This document shows, piece by piece, positions 52,714-62,168 of a stretch of DNA of 64,000 nt. Both the position numbers and the translations under genes were made by a program. The stretch's first letter is position 1; each line of letters starts with the position of its first letter. The notes under the pieces were generated by a model. It had not been told where the DNA came from. It ran no database searches and worked only from the letters and a program-made list of their open reading frames with translations. The stretch comes from an uncultured Kineothrix sp. (GTDB lineage Bacteria; Bacillota; Clostridia; Lachnospirales; Lachnospiraceae), in assembly GCA_910588855.1 (NCBI GenBank), contig CAJUSR010000020.1, forward strand, positions 1 to 64,000. Reading direction: 5' to 3'.

Positions 52714-54336
52714 CTAGTCGTCTCCCTCCGGATTTCTCCCGCCGCGGTACTGGGTAGGTGTCATACCCTGCGTCTTTTTAAACAGATAGGAAAAATAGTG
52801 CGGATCTTTATACCCTACTTCCATGCTGATAACGCTGCTCCTTTTTCCTGTACAGCGAAGCAATTCTTTTGCCTTGTTCATCCTGAAGTCAGTGAGATAT
52901 TTGCTGAACGTTCCTCCGGTCTGCTGGCTGAAAATCATACTCAAATGGTTTGGTGAAAAATTTACATGGGATGCTACCGAGTTCAGCGATAATTCATCAT
53001 CCGCATAATTTTTCTCAATATACCGCATCACTTCATCCACAATATCCCCATACCTGTTGCTGGCTGCTTTTTCCCTAATCTCCAAAGCCTTTCTAAAGAT
53101 TCTTGTCACATATCTGGTGGCATCCTCTTTGCTTTGTACAATCTCGGCGATGTCATCCAAAGACTCTATTTCCTCTCTATTGAATTGCAGGCCCTCCAAA
53201 AATTCTACCACGCAGAAATAAATATCAATCGTAATATACTGCCTGAATAGGCTGGATTTCATCGCATTGCTTCCAAGGGCCTTAAAAAACTCCTCCACAA
53301 AGTAAATGATTTCCTCCAAATCGCCGAATTTAAGAAATTCCTTTATTTTGCTTCTGTCAATCTGCCTTGGGTTCACGTTGCTGATATTGAACTCCTCTTT
53401 TTCCCGGTAAATCCCCTTTTCCATCTCTTTACAATCCAGGATAAGGCTTTCTTTCACAAGATAACGGTGGGCAAATGCATGGCTTGCGCTTTCAAAAGAA
53501 GCCGGAAGCTCCCTCAAACGGTTTACCGGTGTGCCTATGCCCCCGAAATAGCGAATATGCTCATAGGCGGACAGCATTTGTTTCATCTTTTCCAAATAGG
53601 TTTTCTGGATTCTTTCCAGTTCCTCCCAGGACTCCGCCCGGATTAAAAACGCTTTCCCTTCCAGATTCCTGTCAAAAACGAGCAAATGCATCCTGTCGTC
53701 GAATTTCTCCAGCTCCTTCTCCACTTCTATCAAACTATTGGAATATTCGTTATAGGCATGGCTTTCGGATTGGATTTTCATCAGCACGATATTATACCAC
53801 ATAGCAGAAAGGTCAATGTCCAACCGGTCTGCCGTCTCCAAAAGCTCCGCCACGGATTTGGAGCCGGTTACAAGGTATTGGAACAGTTCTTTCCGCTCCT
53901 TATGAAGGTTCTCTTCCATTTCCTTCATATATTTTTCTTTGATTTCCCTTTCTTTCCGTTTTTCTTCTATCCGGATAGCAATCGCATCCACTTCTTTTAA
54001 CAGTTCCTCTCCGTTAATCGGCTTGGAAAGATATTGGGCTATGCCGATTTTAATCCCTTCCTTGGCATACTCGAACTCCTCATACCCCGTCAGGATAATG
54101 ATTTCTATCCAAGGGAACTCTTTTTTTATCAGTCTGCTTAACACCAGGCCGTCCATGAACGGCATCCTGATATCCGTAATCACAATATCCGGTTTCAACT
54201 TCTGAATCATAGGGAAAGCCAGCTCCCCATCGCTGGCCTCCCCGCAAAACTCATAACCGTGCGAACCCCAGTCAATATTATTTTTAATCCCTTCCCGTAC
54301 TACAAATTCGTCCTCTACCAAAAATATTTTCAACAT
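52714..54336 (-). CDS. YesN-family response regulator with AraC domain
   Basis: The 540-residue protein has a receiver domain with phosphoacceptor D55 (DIVITDIRMPFMDG), a helical middle part and a C-terminal AraC domain (LSLNSVASHVNFSPNHLSMI, YKDPHYFSYLFKKTQGMTP). It starts 39 bases after the AraR-type gene and abuts the kinase gene. It is likely to activate the sugar-binding protein gene through the repeats at 51183-51261. Confidence 0.93.
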   Translation of the reverse strand: MLKIFLVEDEFVVREGIKNNIDWGSHGYEFCGEASDGELAFPMIQKLKPDIVITDIRMPFMDGLVLSRLIKKEFPWIEIIILTGYEEFEYAKEGIKIGIAQYLSKPINGEELLKEVDAIAIRIEEKRKEREIKEKYMKEMEENLHKERKELFQYLVTGSKSVAELLETADRLDIDLSAMWYNIVLMKIQSESHAYNEYSNSLIEVEKELEKFDDRMHLLVFDRNLEGKAFLIRAESWEELERIQKTYLEKMKQMLSAYEHIRYFGGIGTPVNRLRELPASFESASHAFAHRYLVKESLILDCKEMEKGIYREKEEFNISNVNPRQIDRSKIKEFLKFGDLEEIIYFVEEFFKALGSNAMKSSLFRQYITIDIYFCVVEFLEGLQFNREEIESLDDIAEIVQSKEDATRYVTRIFRKALEIREKAASNRYGDIVDEVMRYIEKNYADDELSLNSVASHVNFSPNHLSMIFSQQTGGTFSKYLTDFRMNKAKELLRCTGKRSSVISMEVGYKDPHYFSYLFKKTQGMTPTQYRGGRNPEGDD

Positions 54337-54375
54337 AACTTCCGCACTCCGTATTTTCTATTCTCGTCTACAGCC

Positions 54376-55461
54376 TTATCTGTCCACCACGGATTCTCTC
54401 TCCGTAACTTCCGCAGAAAACTCAAACGTTCCGTCATAATCCGGATTATGTATCATCTTCAGCAGATTAATCGCTGCCTTTTCCCCAAGCTTGTCTTTCG
54501 GATGCGGTATTGAGGTCAAAGCCACATCCCCCAATGCAGCCAGTTCCGAATCGTCAATGCTTATCAGGGAAATATCCTCCGGCACCCGGATATCCACGCT
54601 GTTTAAGATAGATGCCGCCTCAAAAGCAATCTGGTCATTATAGCATACTACCGCCGTGCATCCGTCCAGTCTCCCAATCAGCAGGTTCCTATATTCCCCC
54701 AACCGCTGCATCATCGCCGTATCTATCCAGACAATCCGTGAATCATCGATTTCCATCCCGGCCTTTTGCATAGCATCCAGATAACCCGCATAGCGCAAAT
54801 GCCCCTGACCGTCATCCAGTTTAAATATCCCGCCGATTTTACAGTGCCCTTTTCCAAGCAGATATTCCACCGCCTTCTCCCCCGCCATTCTGTCATTCAA
54901 CGAAACATGAGGTATGGAAAGCCGGGGATAAAAACTATTGATAAAAATCACGGGGATTTTCCTTTGCTGCAGCTTTTCGTATAACGGCAGATTGGGATTG
55001 GGCAATCCGCTTTTTGTGGTCTCCATAATGACCCCTGCCACCTCGTTCCGGCTTAAAATATCCTCCAATATTGTTTTCTCCCGGCTAATCTGGTTATTGG
55101 TAAAAGCAATCTGGACGGAATAACCGTTCTCAAACAAAATATTTTCTATCCCCTGTATCGTCTTAGGGAAGATGTACCCATCCACATAAGTTGTAACCAC
55201 CGCAATCCTTGTCCTGTTTTCCAGGTTCTCCCGCCTTATATTGCTGATATAGGTCCCGCTGCCCCGTTTCCTGATTAGCACTCCTTCCTCTTCCAGTATG
55301 GCAATCGCATGGCGGACTGTCTGCCTGCTGACCTGAAACATCTCTTTCAGCCGGTTCTCCGAGTATATCTTCTGACCCGGCAGAAATTTTTTAGATGCAA
55401 TCTGTTCCTGTATCCAGTTCACTAGTTCCGTATATTTCGGCTGCTTTTTTTCCATAGCCAT
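54376..55461 (-). CDS. araR: AraR-type regulator (GntR DNA-binding, LacI sensor)
   Basis: The 361-residue protein joins a GntR winged helix (residues about 8-72, with SENRLKEMFQVSRQTVRHAI) to a LacI/periplasmic-binding-type sensor domain (IAVVTTYVDGYIFP, MAGEKAVEYLLGKGHCKIGG, ISIDDSELA). This rare combination is diagnostic of AraR, the arabinose repressor of Bacillus and clostridia. AAAGGG supports the ATG at 55461. araD at the right edge and the CUT2 transporter suit an arabinose regulon. The effector is inferred. Confidence 0.85.
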   Translation of the reverse strand: MAMEKKQPKYTELVNWIQEQIASKKFLPGQKIYSENRLKEMFQVSRQTVRHAIAILEEEGVLIRKRGSGTYISNIRRENLENRTRIAVVTTYVDGYIFPKTIQGIENILFENGYSVQIAFTNNQISREKTILEDILSRNEVAGVIMETTKSGLPNPNLPLYEKLQQRKIPVIFINSFYPRLSIPHVSLNDRMAGEKAVEYLLGKGHCKIGGIFKLDDGQGHLRYAGYLDAMQKAGMEIDDSRIVWIDTAMMQRLGEYRNLLIGRLDGCTAVVCYNDQIAFEAASILNSVDIRVPEDISLISIDDSELAALGDVALTSIPHPKDKLGEKAAINLLKMIHNPDYDGTFEFSAEVTERESVVDR

Positions 55462-55503
55462 AACCATACCCTTTCCGCTTTACCCGTATATTCTATGGCT
55501 ATT

Positions 55504-55532
55504 ATTCTAACACTTAATTAGTTTAAAATCAA
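55504..55532 (-). promoter_or_regulatory. Promoter of the araR-type gene
   Basis: On the minus strand TTGATT (55527-55532), 17-bp spacer, TAGAAT (55504-55509). The transcript probably covers the YesN and YesM genes as well. Confidence 0.65.
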
Positions 55533-55631
55533 TTTCTTATCGTTTTCCCAAAATACCAGTTGTCCAAGTTGTATCTGTACATTTTTTATTTCCCAAAGCA
55601 TATATTTTAAAAAAACAAACAGGTAATTCCA

Positions 55632-57524
55632 TTGAAAACTTTCACTTTTTCCCGAAAGCGAAAAGCTACTATATGCGCCATCGCTTTATTTTTGGCATTC
55701 TCTGCCTTCGCTGTTTTTTTCCTGAGCAGGGACGCTGTAAATTTTCGCCGCTTCTGCAACGACTTTTTTGTGTCGGAACTGAGCGGGAACACCTTAAACA
55801 TGCATTACACCGTCGCTAACCCTTCCCGCTACGGCATCGACTCCTATACCCCCACCCTGCCCTCCTATTCCAAGGAGCGCAGAAACAATTCCATCAAAGA
55901 ATTGGCATCCGCCATCGAAACATTGCAAGGCATCGATATTGCTAAGCTAAATGACGGGAACGCCTATCTATACCGGCTGTTGCTGCCGTATCTGGAAAAC
56001 GAGAAGAACGGGATGCTGCTCTACTACTATGCCAATCCCCTATCCCCCTCTTCCGGGATGCAGTCCCAGCTTCCTATCCTATTGGCAGAATATACATTCC
56101 GCAGCAAACAGGATGTGGACGATTATCTTTCCCTGCTGGATCAAACGGATTCCTACTTTGAGGGAATCGCTTCCTACTTAAAAGACCAGTCGGCGCAGGG
56201 GCTCTTTATGCCCGATTACTCCGTGGATAAAATTATCGCCCAGTGCGATACTATTATGGATAAGACATCCCTGGAAGCAGGCACCCATTTCTTAAATACT
56301 ACATTTGAAGAAAGGCTGGATCATTTAATAGAAAAAGGCGGTCTGTCAGAAAAAGAAAAAGCAGCCTATCTTTCCGAAAATTCCAGACTGCTTACTACCG
56401 TTATGCTCCCCGCCTATCAAAAAATGGGGGATGAACTTCTCCTGCTGAAAGGGAGCGGCAAAAATGAAAACGGGCTTTTTTATTATCCCGACGGAAAGAA
56501 ATATTACACTTATCTCATCCAGTCCAACACCGGCTCCTATCGGGATATCAAGGAAATTAAACTGCTCTTGTTAAGGGATTTTGAAAAAAGCATAGAATCC
56601 ATGCAGGCTTTGCTGCAATCCAATCCTGGGCTTTTATCATCCTCCGGGACGCTTTCCAATTCCTTTGCCTATGAAACGCCTACGGATATGCTCAAAAACT
56701 TACAGCAAATGATGGTTTCCGATTTCCCCGCTTTATCGGATGTGGCAGAAGATACCACATCTGTATGTACGGTAAAGCCTATTTCCAAAAATCTACAGGA
56801 ATATTGCAGCCCGGCATTTTACCTAACGCCCCCTTTGGATGACATCGGTGAAAATGTGATTTATATTAACCCGAAAAACAATCCTCACGGGGTGGAATTA
56901 TATACGACCTTGGCCCATGAAGGCTATCCCGGTCATCTTTACCAAACCGTTTACAGCCAACTGTTTTTCAGGAAAACAGAAACAAACCCTATTCGCTGCC
57001 TGCTTTCTTACGGCGGTTACGTCGAAGGCTGGGCGATGTATGTGGAATTGAAATCCTATGATTATGCAAAATCTTTAATGAAACAAACCGCTCCTGAAAC
57101 GGAGGCACTTTATGAGCTTTACAAGTTGGACCGGCAAATACAGCTTTCCCTTTATTCCCTATTGGACATTGCCATCCACTATGAAGGCGCCACTTATAAG
57201 CAGGCACATAAAATGCTCTCCTCCGTAGGGATTTCCGAGCCTTCTACCACCCGTTCCATTTATGAATATATTGTAGAAGAGCCCACCAATTATTTAAAGT
57301 ATTATCTCGGTTATCTGGAAATCATAAATCTGAAAAAAGAGGCAAAAAAGCTATGGCAGGATACATACAGCGAATACCGGTTCCATAAATTTTATCTGGA
57401 AAACGGCCCTGCAGATTTTACCAACTTGCGGCTGCAGTTAAAACAAAGCCCCCTTGCCAGCCTGCCTTCCAATTCGGCACAAACCGGAATCAAAAGCCAG
57501 TATGCGGTGCATACCGGCTTTTAA
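55632..57524 (+). CDS. DUF885-family metallopeptidase-like protein, membrane-anchored
   Basis: The 630-residue protein has an N-terminal signal anchor (about 11-32) and a DUF885 domain with the zinc-binding LAHEGYPGHLYQ (about 426-437) and the downstream YVEGWAMYVE, whose glutamate is the third ligand. Relatives are carboxypeptidase-like enzymes of the gluzincin type. The start is a TTG with AGG 11 bases upstream. It probably works outside the membrane on peptides. A bidirectional terminator separates it from the convergent M3 peptidase. Confidence 0.85.
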   Translation: MKTFTFSRKRKATICAIALFLAFSAFAVFFLSRDAVNFRRFCNDFFVSELSGNTLNMHYTVANPSRYGIDSYTPTLPSYSKERRNNSIKELASAIETLQGIDIAKLNDGNAYLYRLLLPYLENEKNGMLLYYYANPLSPSSGMQSQLPILLAEYTFRSKQDVDDYLSLLDQTDSYFEGIASYLKDQSAQGLFMPDYSVDKIIAQCDTIMDKTSLEAGTHFLNTTFEERLDHLIEKGGLSEKEKAAYLSENSRLLTTVMLPAYQKMGDELLLLKGSGKNENGLFYYPDGKKYYTYLIQSNTGSYRDIKEIKLLLLRDFEKSIESMQALLQSNPGLLSSSGTLSNSFAYETPTDMLKNLQQMMVSDFPALSDVAEDTTSVCTVKPISKNLQEYCSPAFYLTPPLDDIGENVIYINPKNNPHGVELYTTLAHEGYPGHLYQTVYSQLFFRKTETNPIRCLLSYGGYVEGWAMYVELKSYDYAKSLMKQTAPETEALYELYKLDRQIQLSLYSLLDIAIHYEGATYKQAHKMLSSVGISEPSTTRSIYEYIVEEPTNYLKYYLGYLEIINLKKEAKKLWQDTYSEYRFHKFYLENGPADFTNLRLQLKQSPLASLPSNSAQTGIKSQYAVHTGF

Positions 57525-57530
57525 TCCAAA

Positions 57531-57572
57531 AACGGATACCCCAAAGATTTAAAAACCTTTGGGGTATCCGTT
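57531..57572. terminator. Bidirectional terminator
   Basis: AACGGATACCCCAAAG pairs perfectly with CTTTGGGGTATCCGTT (16-bp stem). It lies between the convergent DUF885 and M3 peptidase genes, with T-rich flanks on the plus side. Confidence 0.85.
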
Positions 57573-57577
57573 TCCCG

Positions 57578-59257
57578 TTACCGTCCGTCCATTTCACTTT
57601 CCAGCTTTTCTATCGTCTCCTTAATGCATCCATCCTTAAAAGGGCTTACCAACCCTACTTCTTCCAGCATATCCGTAAAAAACCCGGATGCGGACAACCG
57701 GCATAGCTTCAGATAGCTTTCCCATGCCTTATCATAGTCTTCATCCATCATTGCCTTATACTGGAATGCACAAGTCTGGGCAAGGCAGTAATCTATATAA
57801 TAAAACGGATAATCGTAAATATGATGTTGTTTCTGCCAGAAACCGCCTTTTGCAAAAAATTCATCTTCCTCAAAATCCATATGGGGCCGGTATACCTTTT
57901 CCAGCTCCAACCACGCTTTCCGCCTTTCCTCCGGCGACATTTCCGGGTTTTCATATACCATATGCTGGAACTCGTCTACCATACAACCATAGGGGATAAA
58001 CGCCGCCGCATCTTCCAGATGCATATTCCGGTAATCTTCTGCCCTGTCTCCGAAAAACAGCCCAATCCATTTCTCTGCAAAAAATTCCATCGACATGGAA
58101 TGGATTTCCGCCGTTTCCATCGTAATATCCCTATGCTCCTGTATCGGGTCTTTCCCGGCAAGATACCCTTGAAAGGCATGTCCGCATTCATGGGTAATCA
58201 CATCCACGTCCCCACTTGTTCCGTTAAAATTGGCAAAAATAAACGGCGCACCATATTCCGGCAGGAATGTCATATAGCCCCCCGCCCTTTTCGTCTTTCT
58301 TCCAAGCACGTCAAACAATTGGTTATCCACCATAAAGGCAAAAAACTCCTTTGTTTCCGGGGACATCTCCTCATACATCCGCCGCCCTTCCTTTATGATT
58401 TCCTCCGGATTCCCCACAGGAGCCGGATTTCCGTTCCTGAAATATACCCCTGCATCTATATAGGACAACTTATCCAGCCCAAGGCGTTTTCTCCTTCTTT
58501 CATGCATCTTCTCCGCAAACGGAACAAAATATTTCTTAATCTGCCTGCGGTAATTATCTACCATCGTTTTATCATAGCAGTTGCGGTTCATCCGGTAATA
58601 GCCAAGCTCCACGTAGTTCTCGTACCCCATCTGCTTTGCCTGCTCCGTCCTGTTTTTCACCAGCTTATCATATATTTCATCCAATTCATCCGCAACAGAT
58701 GCAAAAAAAGCACTGTATTTCTCATATGCCTTTTTCCTGACACTTCTGTCACTGCTTGTGAGGTACGGGCGCATCAAAGATAGATTCAGGATATCCCCTT
58801 CCCATTCGATTTCGGCCCCGGCAATCAGCTTATCGTATTTTGTAGTCAGCGCATTCTCTTCCTGCTTTAAGGGAATCAATTTTTCGTCAAAAGATTTTAA
58901 CTGCAGCTCCATATTTTTGAAAGCTACTTTACCGATTTTCTCTTCCAAAAAAGGACGATACGGAGAATGGTACATCTCCTGCTGGTACTCCAACGTCAGA
59001 TTTGCTAACTTGGGCTGTATCTCGTCGTAGTATTCTTTTTCCTCCCCGTAAAATCCGTCAGTCGTGTCAATATCGTGACGGATATGGGCAATCGTCATCA
59101 TCGTACCTATTCTGTCGTTCAGGGCATAATATCTTTCGTGTACCTTAAACTGCTCTTCCCCACTTCCCGCTTTACGGAAGTCTTCAATTATCTTACGGTA
59201 TTCTTTCTCCGTCTCCTCGTATTCTACCCTTTTGTAAGGCATATCCTCGAATTTCAT
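57578..59257 (-). CDS. M3-family oligoendopeptidase (PepF-like)
   Basis: The 559-residue protein has the zinc motif HECGH (in VITHECGHAFQGY, about 358-370) with a downstream glutamate in TAEIHSMSMEFFAE, typical of M3 oligoendopeptidases that cut short peptides in the cytoplasm. There is no signal peptide. The ATG at 59257 begins the usual N-terminus (MKFEDMPYKRVEYEE). Single gene, upstream of the bidirectional terminator. Confidence 0.92.
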   Translation of the reverse strand: MKFEDMPYKRVEYEETEKEYRKIIEDFRKAGSGEEQFKVHERYYALNDRIGTMMTIAHIRHDIDTTDGFYGEEKEYYDEIQPKLANLTLEYQQEMYHSPYRPFLEEKIGKVAFKNMELQLKSFDEKLIPLKQEENALTTKYDKLIAGAEIEWEGDILNLSLMRPYLTSSDRSVRKKAYEKYSAFFASVADELDEIYDKLVKNRTEQAKQMGYENYVELGYYRMNRNCYDKTMVDNYRRQIKKYFVPFAEKMHERRRKRLGLDKLSYIDAGVYFRNGNPAPVGNPEEIIKEGRRMYEEMSPETKEFFAFMVDNQLFDVLGRKTKRAGGYMTFLPEYGAPFIFANFNGTSGDVDVITHECGHAFQGYLAGKDPIQEHRDITMETAEIHSMSMEFFAEKWIGLFFGDRAEDYRNMHLEDAAAFIPYGCMVDEFQHMVYENPEMSPEERRKAWLELEKVYRPHMDFEEDEFFAKGGFWQKQHHIYDYPFYYIDYCLAQTCAFQYKAMMDEDYDKAWESYLKLCRLSASGFFTDMLEEVGLVSPFKDGCIKETIEKLESEMDGR

Positions 59258-59387
59258 ATGAAAACCATCCCTTTCTTTGCCGTCTTCCTGCATCCGGAAA
59301 TACCAGACACGTCCCAATCATCATCTCTCTTGCCAAACATGATGCTGCCGTGCAAAGCTTTGCACAGGCAGCAACCTATTGTTCCCT

Positions 59388-59831
59388 TTACTCTGCCGCT
59401 TTATCCCTGAAGAACCGGTTTAAATTCTTCAATGCCTTTTCCAGCACCGCCTTTTCCCCATCCGTAAGCCGTTCCACCACCGCCCCAATCATCTCTTCGT
59501 GAAAGCGGTGATGATGTTCATAAGCTTTTATCCCTTTCCTGGATAAAGACACCAAAACAACACGCCTGTCCTCCTCGCTCCTCACCCGATCCGCAAGCCC
59601 TTTTTTCACCAGACTGTTTACTGATATGGTCAAAGTACCTGTCGTTACACCGAGTTCCTTGGCAACAGCCGTCATGTTTTTTGGGCTTCCTATGCCAATC
59701 GCTTCGATGACATGCATGTCATTTGTCGTTACGTTCTTATACTCTTCTGTCCTTATCGCCTGTTCCTCAATAGCATTAATGTTGCGGAACAGCTTCACAA
59801 GTATTTCGTTTAATGTTTGCTCAATTTCCAC
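59388..59831 (-). CDS. MarR-family regulator, FabT-like
   Basis: The 147-residue protein has a winged helix (MTAVAKELGVTTGTLTISVN, SEEDRRVVLVSLS) flanked by helical dimerisation segments. Its sequence and its own operator suggest the FabT group that controls fatty acid synthesis. The start is a GTG at 59831: GGAG lies 9 bases upstream and the promoter's start point is near 59848, so a longer reading frame from 59864 cannot be transcribed. No fab genes are in the window. Confidence 0.8.
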   Translation of the reverse strand: MEIEQTLNEILVKLFRNINAIEEQAIRTEEYKNVTTNDMHVIEAIGIGSPKNMTAVAKELGVTTGTLTISVNSLVKKGLADRVRSEEDRRVVLVSLSRKGIKAYEHHHRFHEEMIGAVVERLTDGEKAVLEKALKNLNRFFRDKAAE

Positions 59832-59854
59832 TATACCACACTCCGCATGGGGAT

Positions 59855-59885
59855 AGTATACCATGACATTACTTTGAAGGTCAAA
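59855..59885 (-). promoter_or_regulatory. MarR gene promoter with FabT-like operator
   Basis: On the minus strand TTGACC (59879-59884), 18-bp spacer, TATACT (59855-59860). TTTGA-AGG-TCAAA (59873-59885) overlaps the -35 and resembles the palindromic FabT box, suggesting autorepression. Confidence 0.6.
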
Positions 59886-60068
59886 TTTATTTTGCGGGTA
59901 ATAATTTCACAGACATTGTATTTGCAGGCAATATATTTTGCCAGGTAATGTATTTTTGCAAGGTAATCTGTTTTACAGATAATTTTTTTCCTATGTATGC
60001 CCGGTTTTGCGGCTATTTTGAAAAGCAGCAACTGTACTTATGAAATGGTTGTATTGAAATAATTTATA

Positions 60069-61235
60069 TTAAAATAGCTTATTTTTGTCAAATAGCCTCT
60101 CCCATTCCTGACGCTCGCTGACATCTTTTCCGTTTTGTATTAATTCCTCCATCATATCCATCAACATATCATAGTTTTCTTCCGATTGTGTGCCAAAAAG
60201 AATGAACCAGTTTTTCTCCGCATCATTTTCATCCGCATAGCTGACTCCATCGGCATTGGTGTATAAAATCCCTGTGTTTGTTCTATGGCATAAGCCTTCT
60301 ATTTCTATAGAGGCATAAAATGCTGCCATTTCATCGCTTTGCACCAAATTAGGGTATTTTACTTTATAGGTTTGCACCAGCTTGTTATACGCATCTACAT
60401 CGACCTTGCTTTGGAATAAAATATGCGCCGTTTTCCCCTTCATCCCATCCGGTATCATAATTTCAATGCCTGTAGCAGCGTTTCTGCCAAAGGTAAAACC
60501 GGTAAGCTCCCCTTCCGTCAAACTTTCTTTTCCAAAATAATGAGCCAGCATCGACTTCAGCGTATCATCTGCCACCATTATATTTCCTTCCATTGCTGTA
60601 TTGCCGCCTGAAATCAGAAAAGAACGCCCGGAAACTTTATCCGTCTGCAGCAGGCAGCCTTCCTCCGCAAACCGGTAAGTATAACCTGTGGCTTTATTTG
60701 TAATGGAAAATATTCCGCCGCCCTCTTCCTCAATACAATAGTAATCGTTGTCCTGACTGAAACGTTTTTCACCGGTAATTTGATAGTACAGCCCTCCCTC
60801 CGCTATGGACTTCCCTTCTCTTTTCCCTGTTCCCAGCAATTGAAAAAGCATATCATCCGAAATCGTATGCTCTCTCTTTTTCTTCACTTTCTGTTCCTGC
60901 TGCTCCTCGTCCTTGCGGATACGTTCTTGCATATCATCAATCGTCTTATCCAGGCTGCGCATCATCTTGCTCCACTGCTTCATCGTATAGGAAGCCGCCC
61001 CAATGGGAATAGAGGGTTCTGTCTCGCCCCTCTTCACCTTTTCCACTATTTCTTGTTTCCGCATCCTAATGAAATCCATTTTATCCGCGGTATCCATTTC
61101 TCCGGCATTATTGATTCTTTCTATGATATCCTTTATGTTTTCGTTCCCCTGTTCCTTCTTTTCCGTTCCTCTGCCGGCAAAAAAAGCACTGTTCCCTGCC
61201 CGGAAATAATTCTGTGTATTACTAACCCCACCCAT
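60069..61235 (-). CDS. Unknown protein of the ECF-sigma cluster, 388 residues
   Basis: I do not recognise the family. The N-terminus (residues 1-22) is rich in S, N, G, A, F (NTQNYFRAGNSAFFAGRG), followed by a charged helical region (about 25-125, with DKTIDDMQERIRKDEEQQEQ), and a beta-rich part with repeats of aromatic/glycine turns (YYQITGEKRFSQDNDYYC, GIFSITNKATGYTYRFAEEG). No signal peptide, membrane helix or lipobox is visible. It is the last gene of a minus-strand run beginning with an ECF sigma factor. The layout, disordered start, coiled coil and beta domain, may suit a secreted or surface-assembled product, but this is only a guess. Confidence 0.5.
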   Translation of the reverse strand: MGGVSNTQNYFRAGNSAFFAGRGTEKKEQGNENIKDIIERINNAGEMDTADKMDFIRMRKQEIVEKVKRGETEPSIPIGAASYTMKQWSKMMRSLDKTIDDMQERIRKDEEQQEQKVKKKREHTISDDMLFQLLGTGKREGKSIAEGGLYYQITGEKRFSQDNDYYCIEEEGGGIFSITNKATGYTYRFAEEGCLLQTDKVSGRSFLISGGNTAMEGNIMVADDTLKSMLAHYFGKESLTEGELTGFTFGRNAATGIEIMIPDGMKGKTAHILFQSKVDVDAYNKLVQTYKVKYPNLVQSDEMAAFYASIEIEGLCHRTNTGILYTNADGVSYADENDAEKNWFILFGTQSEENYDMLMDMMEELIQNGKDVSERQEWERLFDKNKLF

Positions 61236-61269
61236 ATCTTATCCTCATTTCCTGTTCCCATTTTTCGGA

Positions 61270-61989
61270 TTATCTGCTATCTTCCATTTCTTCCGCCCCC
61301 TTTGGCAAAGGGATACTGCTTCCGTTTTCTCCAACCAGAGCTTCCAACTGCCAATCCTTGAGCTTGAAAACCCCGTTTTCTTCCCCGGGGTCTTCATACC
61401 CGTTATATCCATTGGCATTCCCGTTTTTTTGCGCCGCTTTTTTAGCGCTCTCCCCGCTGTCCGCATTTTGCTCCTCGTTGCTTTTGCCGATACCGTTTTC
61501 CATTTCTTCAATTTCGTGCTTCATCTGCTGTATTTTTCCGTCCAGCTTAATGGCTCTTAAAATGCGGTTCACATCTTCCGGCGAAAACATTCCGATAGCC
61601 CTTGCCAAATCCCCTATGTTATCCCTGTTCACCATCAGGCAGCCGCCTTCCGATAAAGGGATTTGAATTACTTGTTCCATATGGTTTAAGTCAATATTGC
61701 CAAGGCACAGCCACTTCCTCTCGTTGTCTACAGTGAATACTGTCCCATTATACTCTATCACTCCGTTTTCATTCGCCAAATAAGAATACGGCGCCCCCTG
61801 GTTCTTTTCCGGGATTGCCATCTTGCGGCCTTCCGGCAGTTTTTCTATATTTCTTTCCGCCGGGTTTTCTACAAAAGTTCCCTTTGCCTCCGTTAAACCT
61901 TCCTGGCCCCCATTATCCCTTATAAATCGTTTCCTTAATGCCTCCCTGCAATAGTATTCACTGGAAAAACCAATTCCGCTGATTCCCAT
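61270..61989 (-). CDS. Unknown protein of the ECF-sigma cluster, 239 residues
   Basis: No family recognised. The protein begins MGISGIGFSSEYY, resembling in style the start of its neighbour (small residues then aromatic ones). A beta-rich core (VIEYNGTVFTVDNERKWLCL) and a long helix (VNRILRAIKLDGKIQQMKHE) precede an acidic/asparagine-rich linker and a C-terminal FKLKDWQLEALVGE. No membrane segment. GAGGTGGAGA precedes the ATG at 61989. It lies between the 191- and 388-residue genes. Confidence 0.5.
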   Translation of the reverse strand: MGISGIGFSSEYYCREALRKRFIRDNGGQEGLTEAKGTFVENPAERNIEKLPEGRKMAIPEKNQGAPYSYLANENGVIEYNGTVFTVDNERKWLCLGNIDLNHMEQVIQIPLSEGGCLMVNRDNIGDLARAIGMFSPEDVNRILRAIKLDGKIQQMKHEIEEMENGIGKSNEEQNADSGESAKKAAQKNGNANGYNGYEDPGEENGVFKLKDWQLEALVGENGSSIPLPKGAEEMEDSR

Positions 61990-62168
61990 TCTCCACCTCA
62001 TTTCCAGGCCGCATCCCTTGCAGCCTAAAGCTAATCTATACTTCCGTTCCCCTAAAACGCCGCTGCCAAATATTCTGCAAATATCATCTGCCGCGATAAA
62101 CCATAGCCCTTATCTTTATCCCTTTCTATCTCTTTTTATCTTCTTATATCTTTATAATTTTTTATTTT

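Noticed and set aside
59832..59864. Longer MarR reading frame from ATG 59864
   Set aside because: This ATG lies upstream of the predicted transcription start and overlaps the -10 box.
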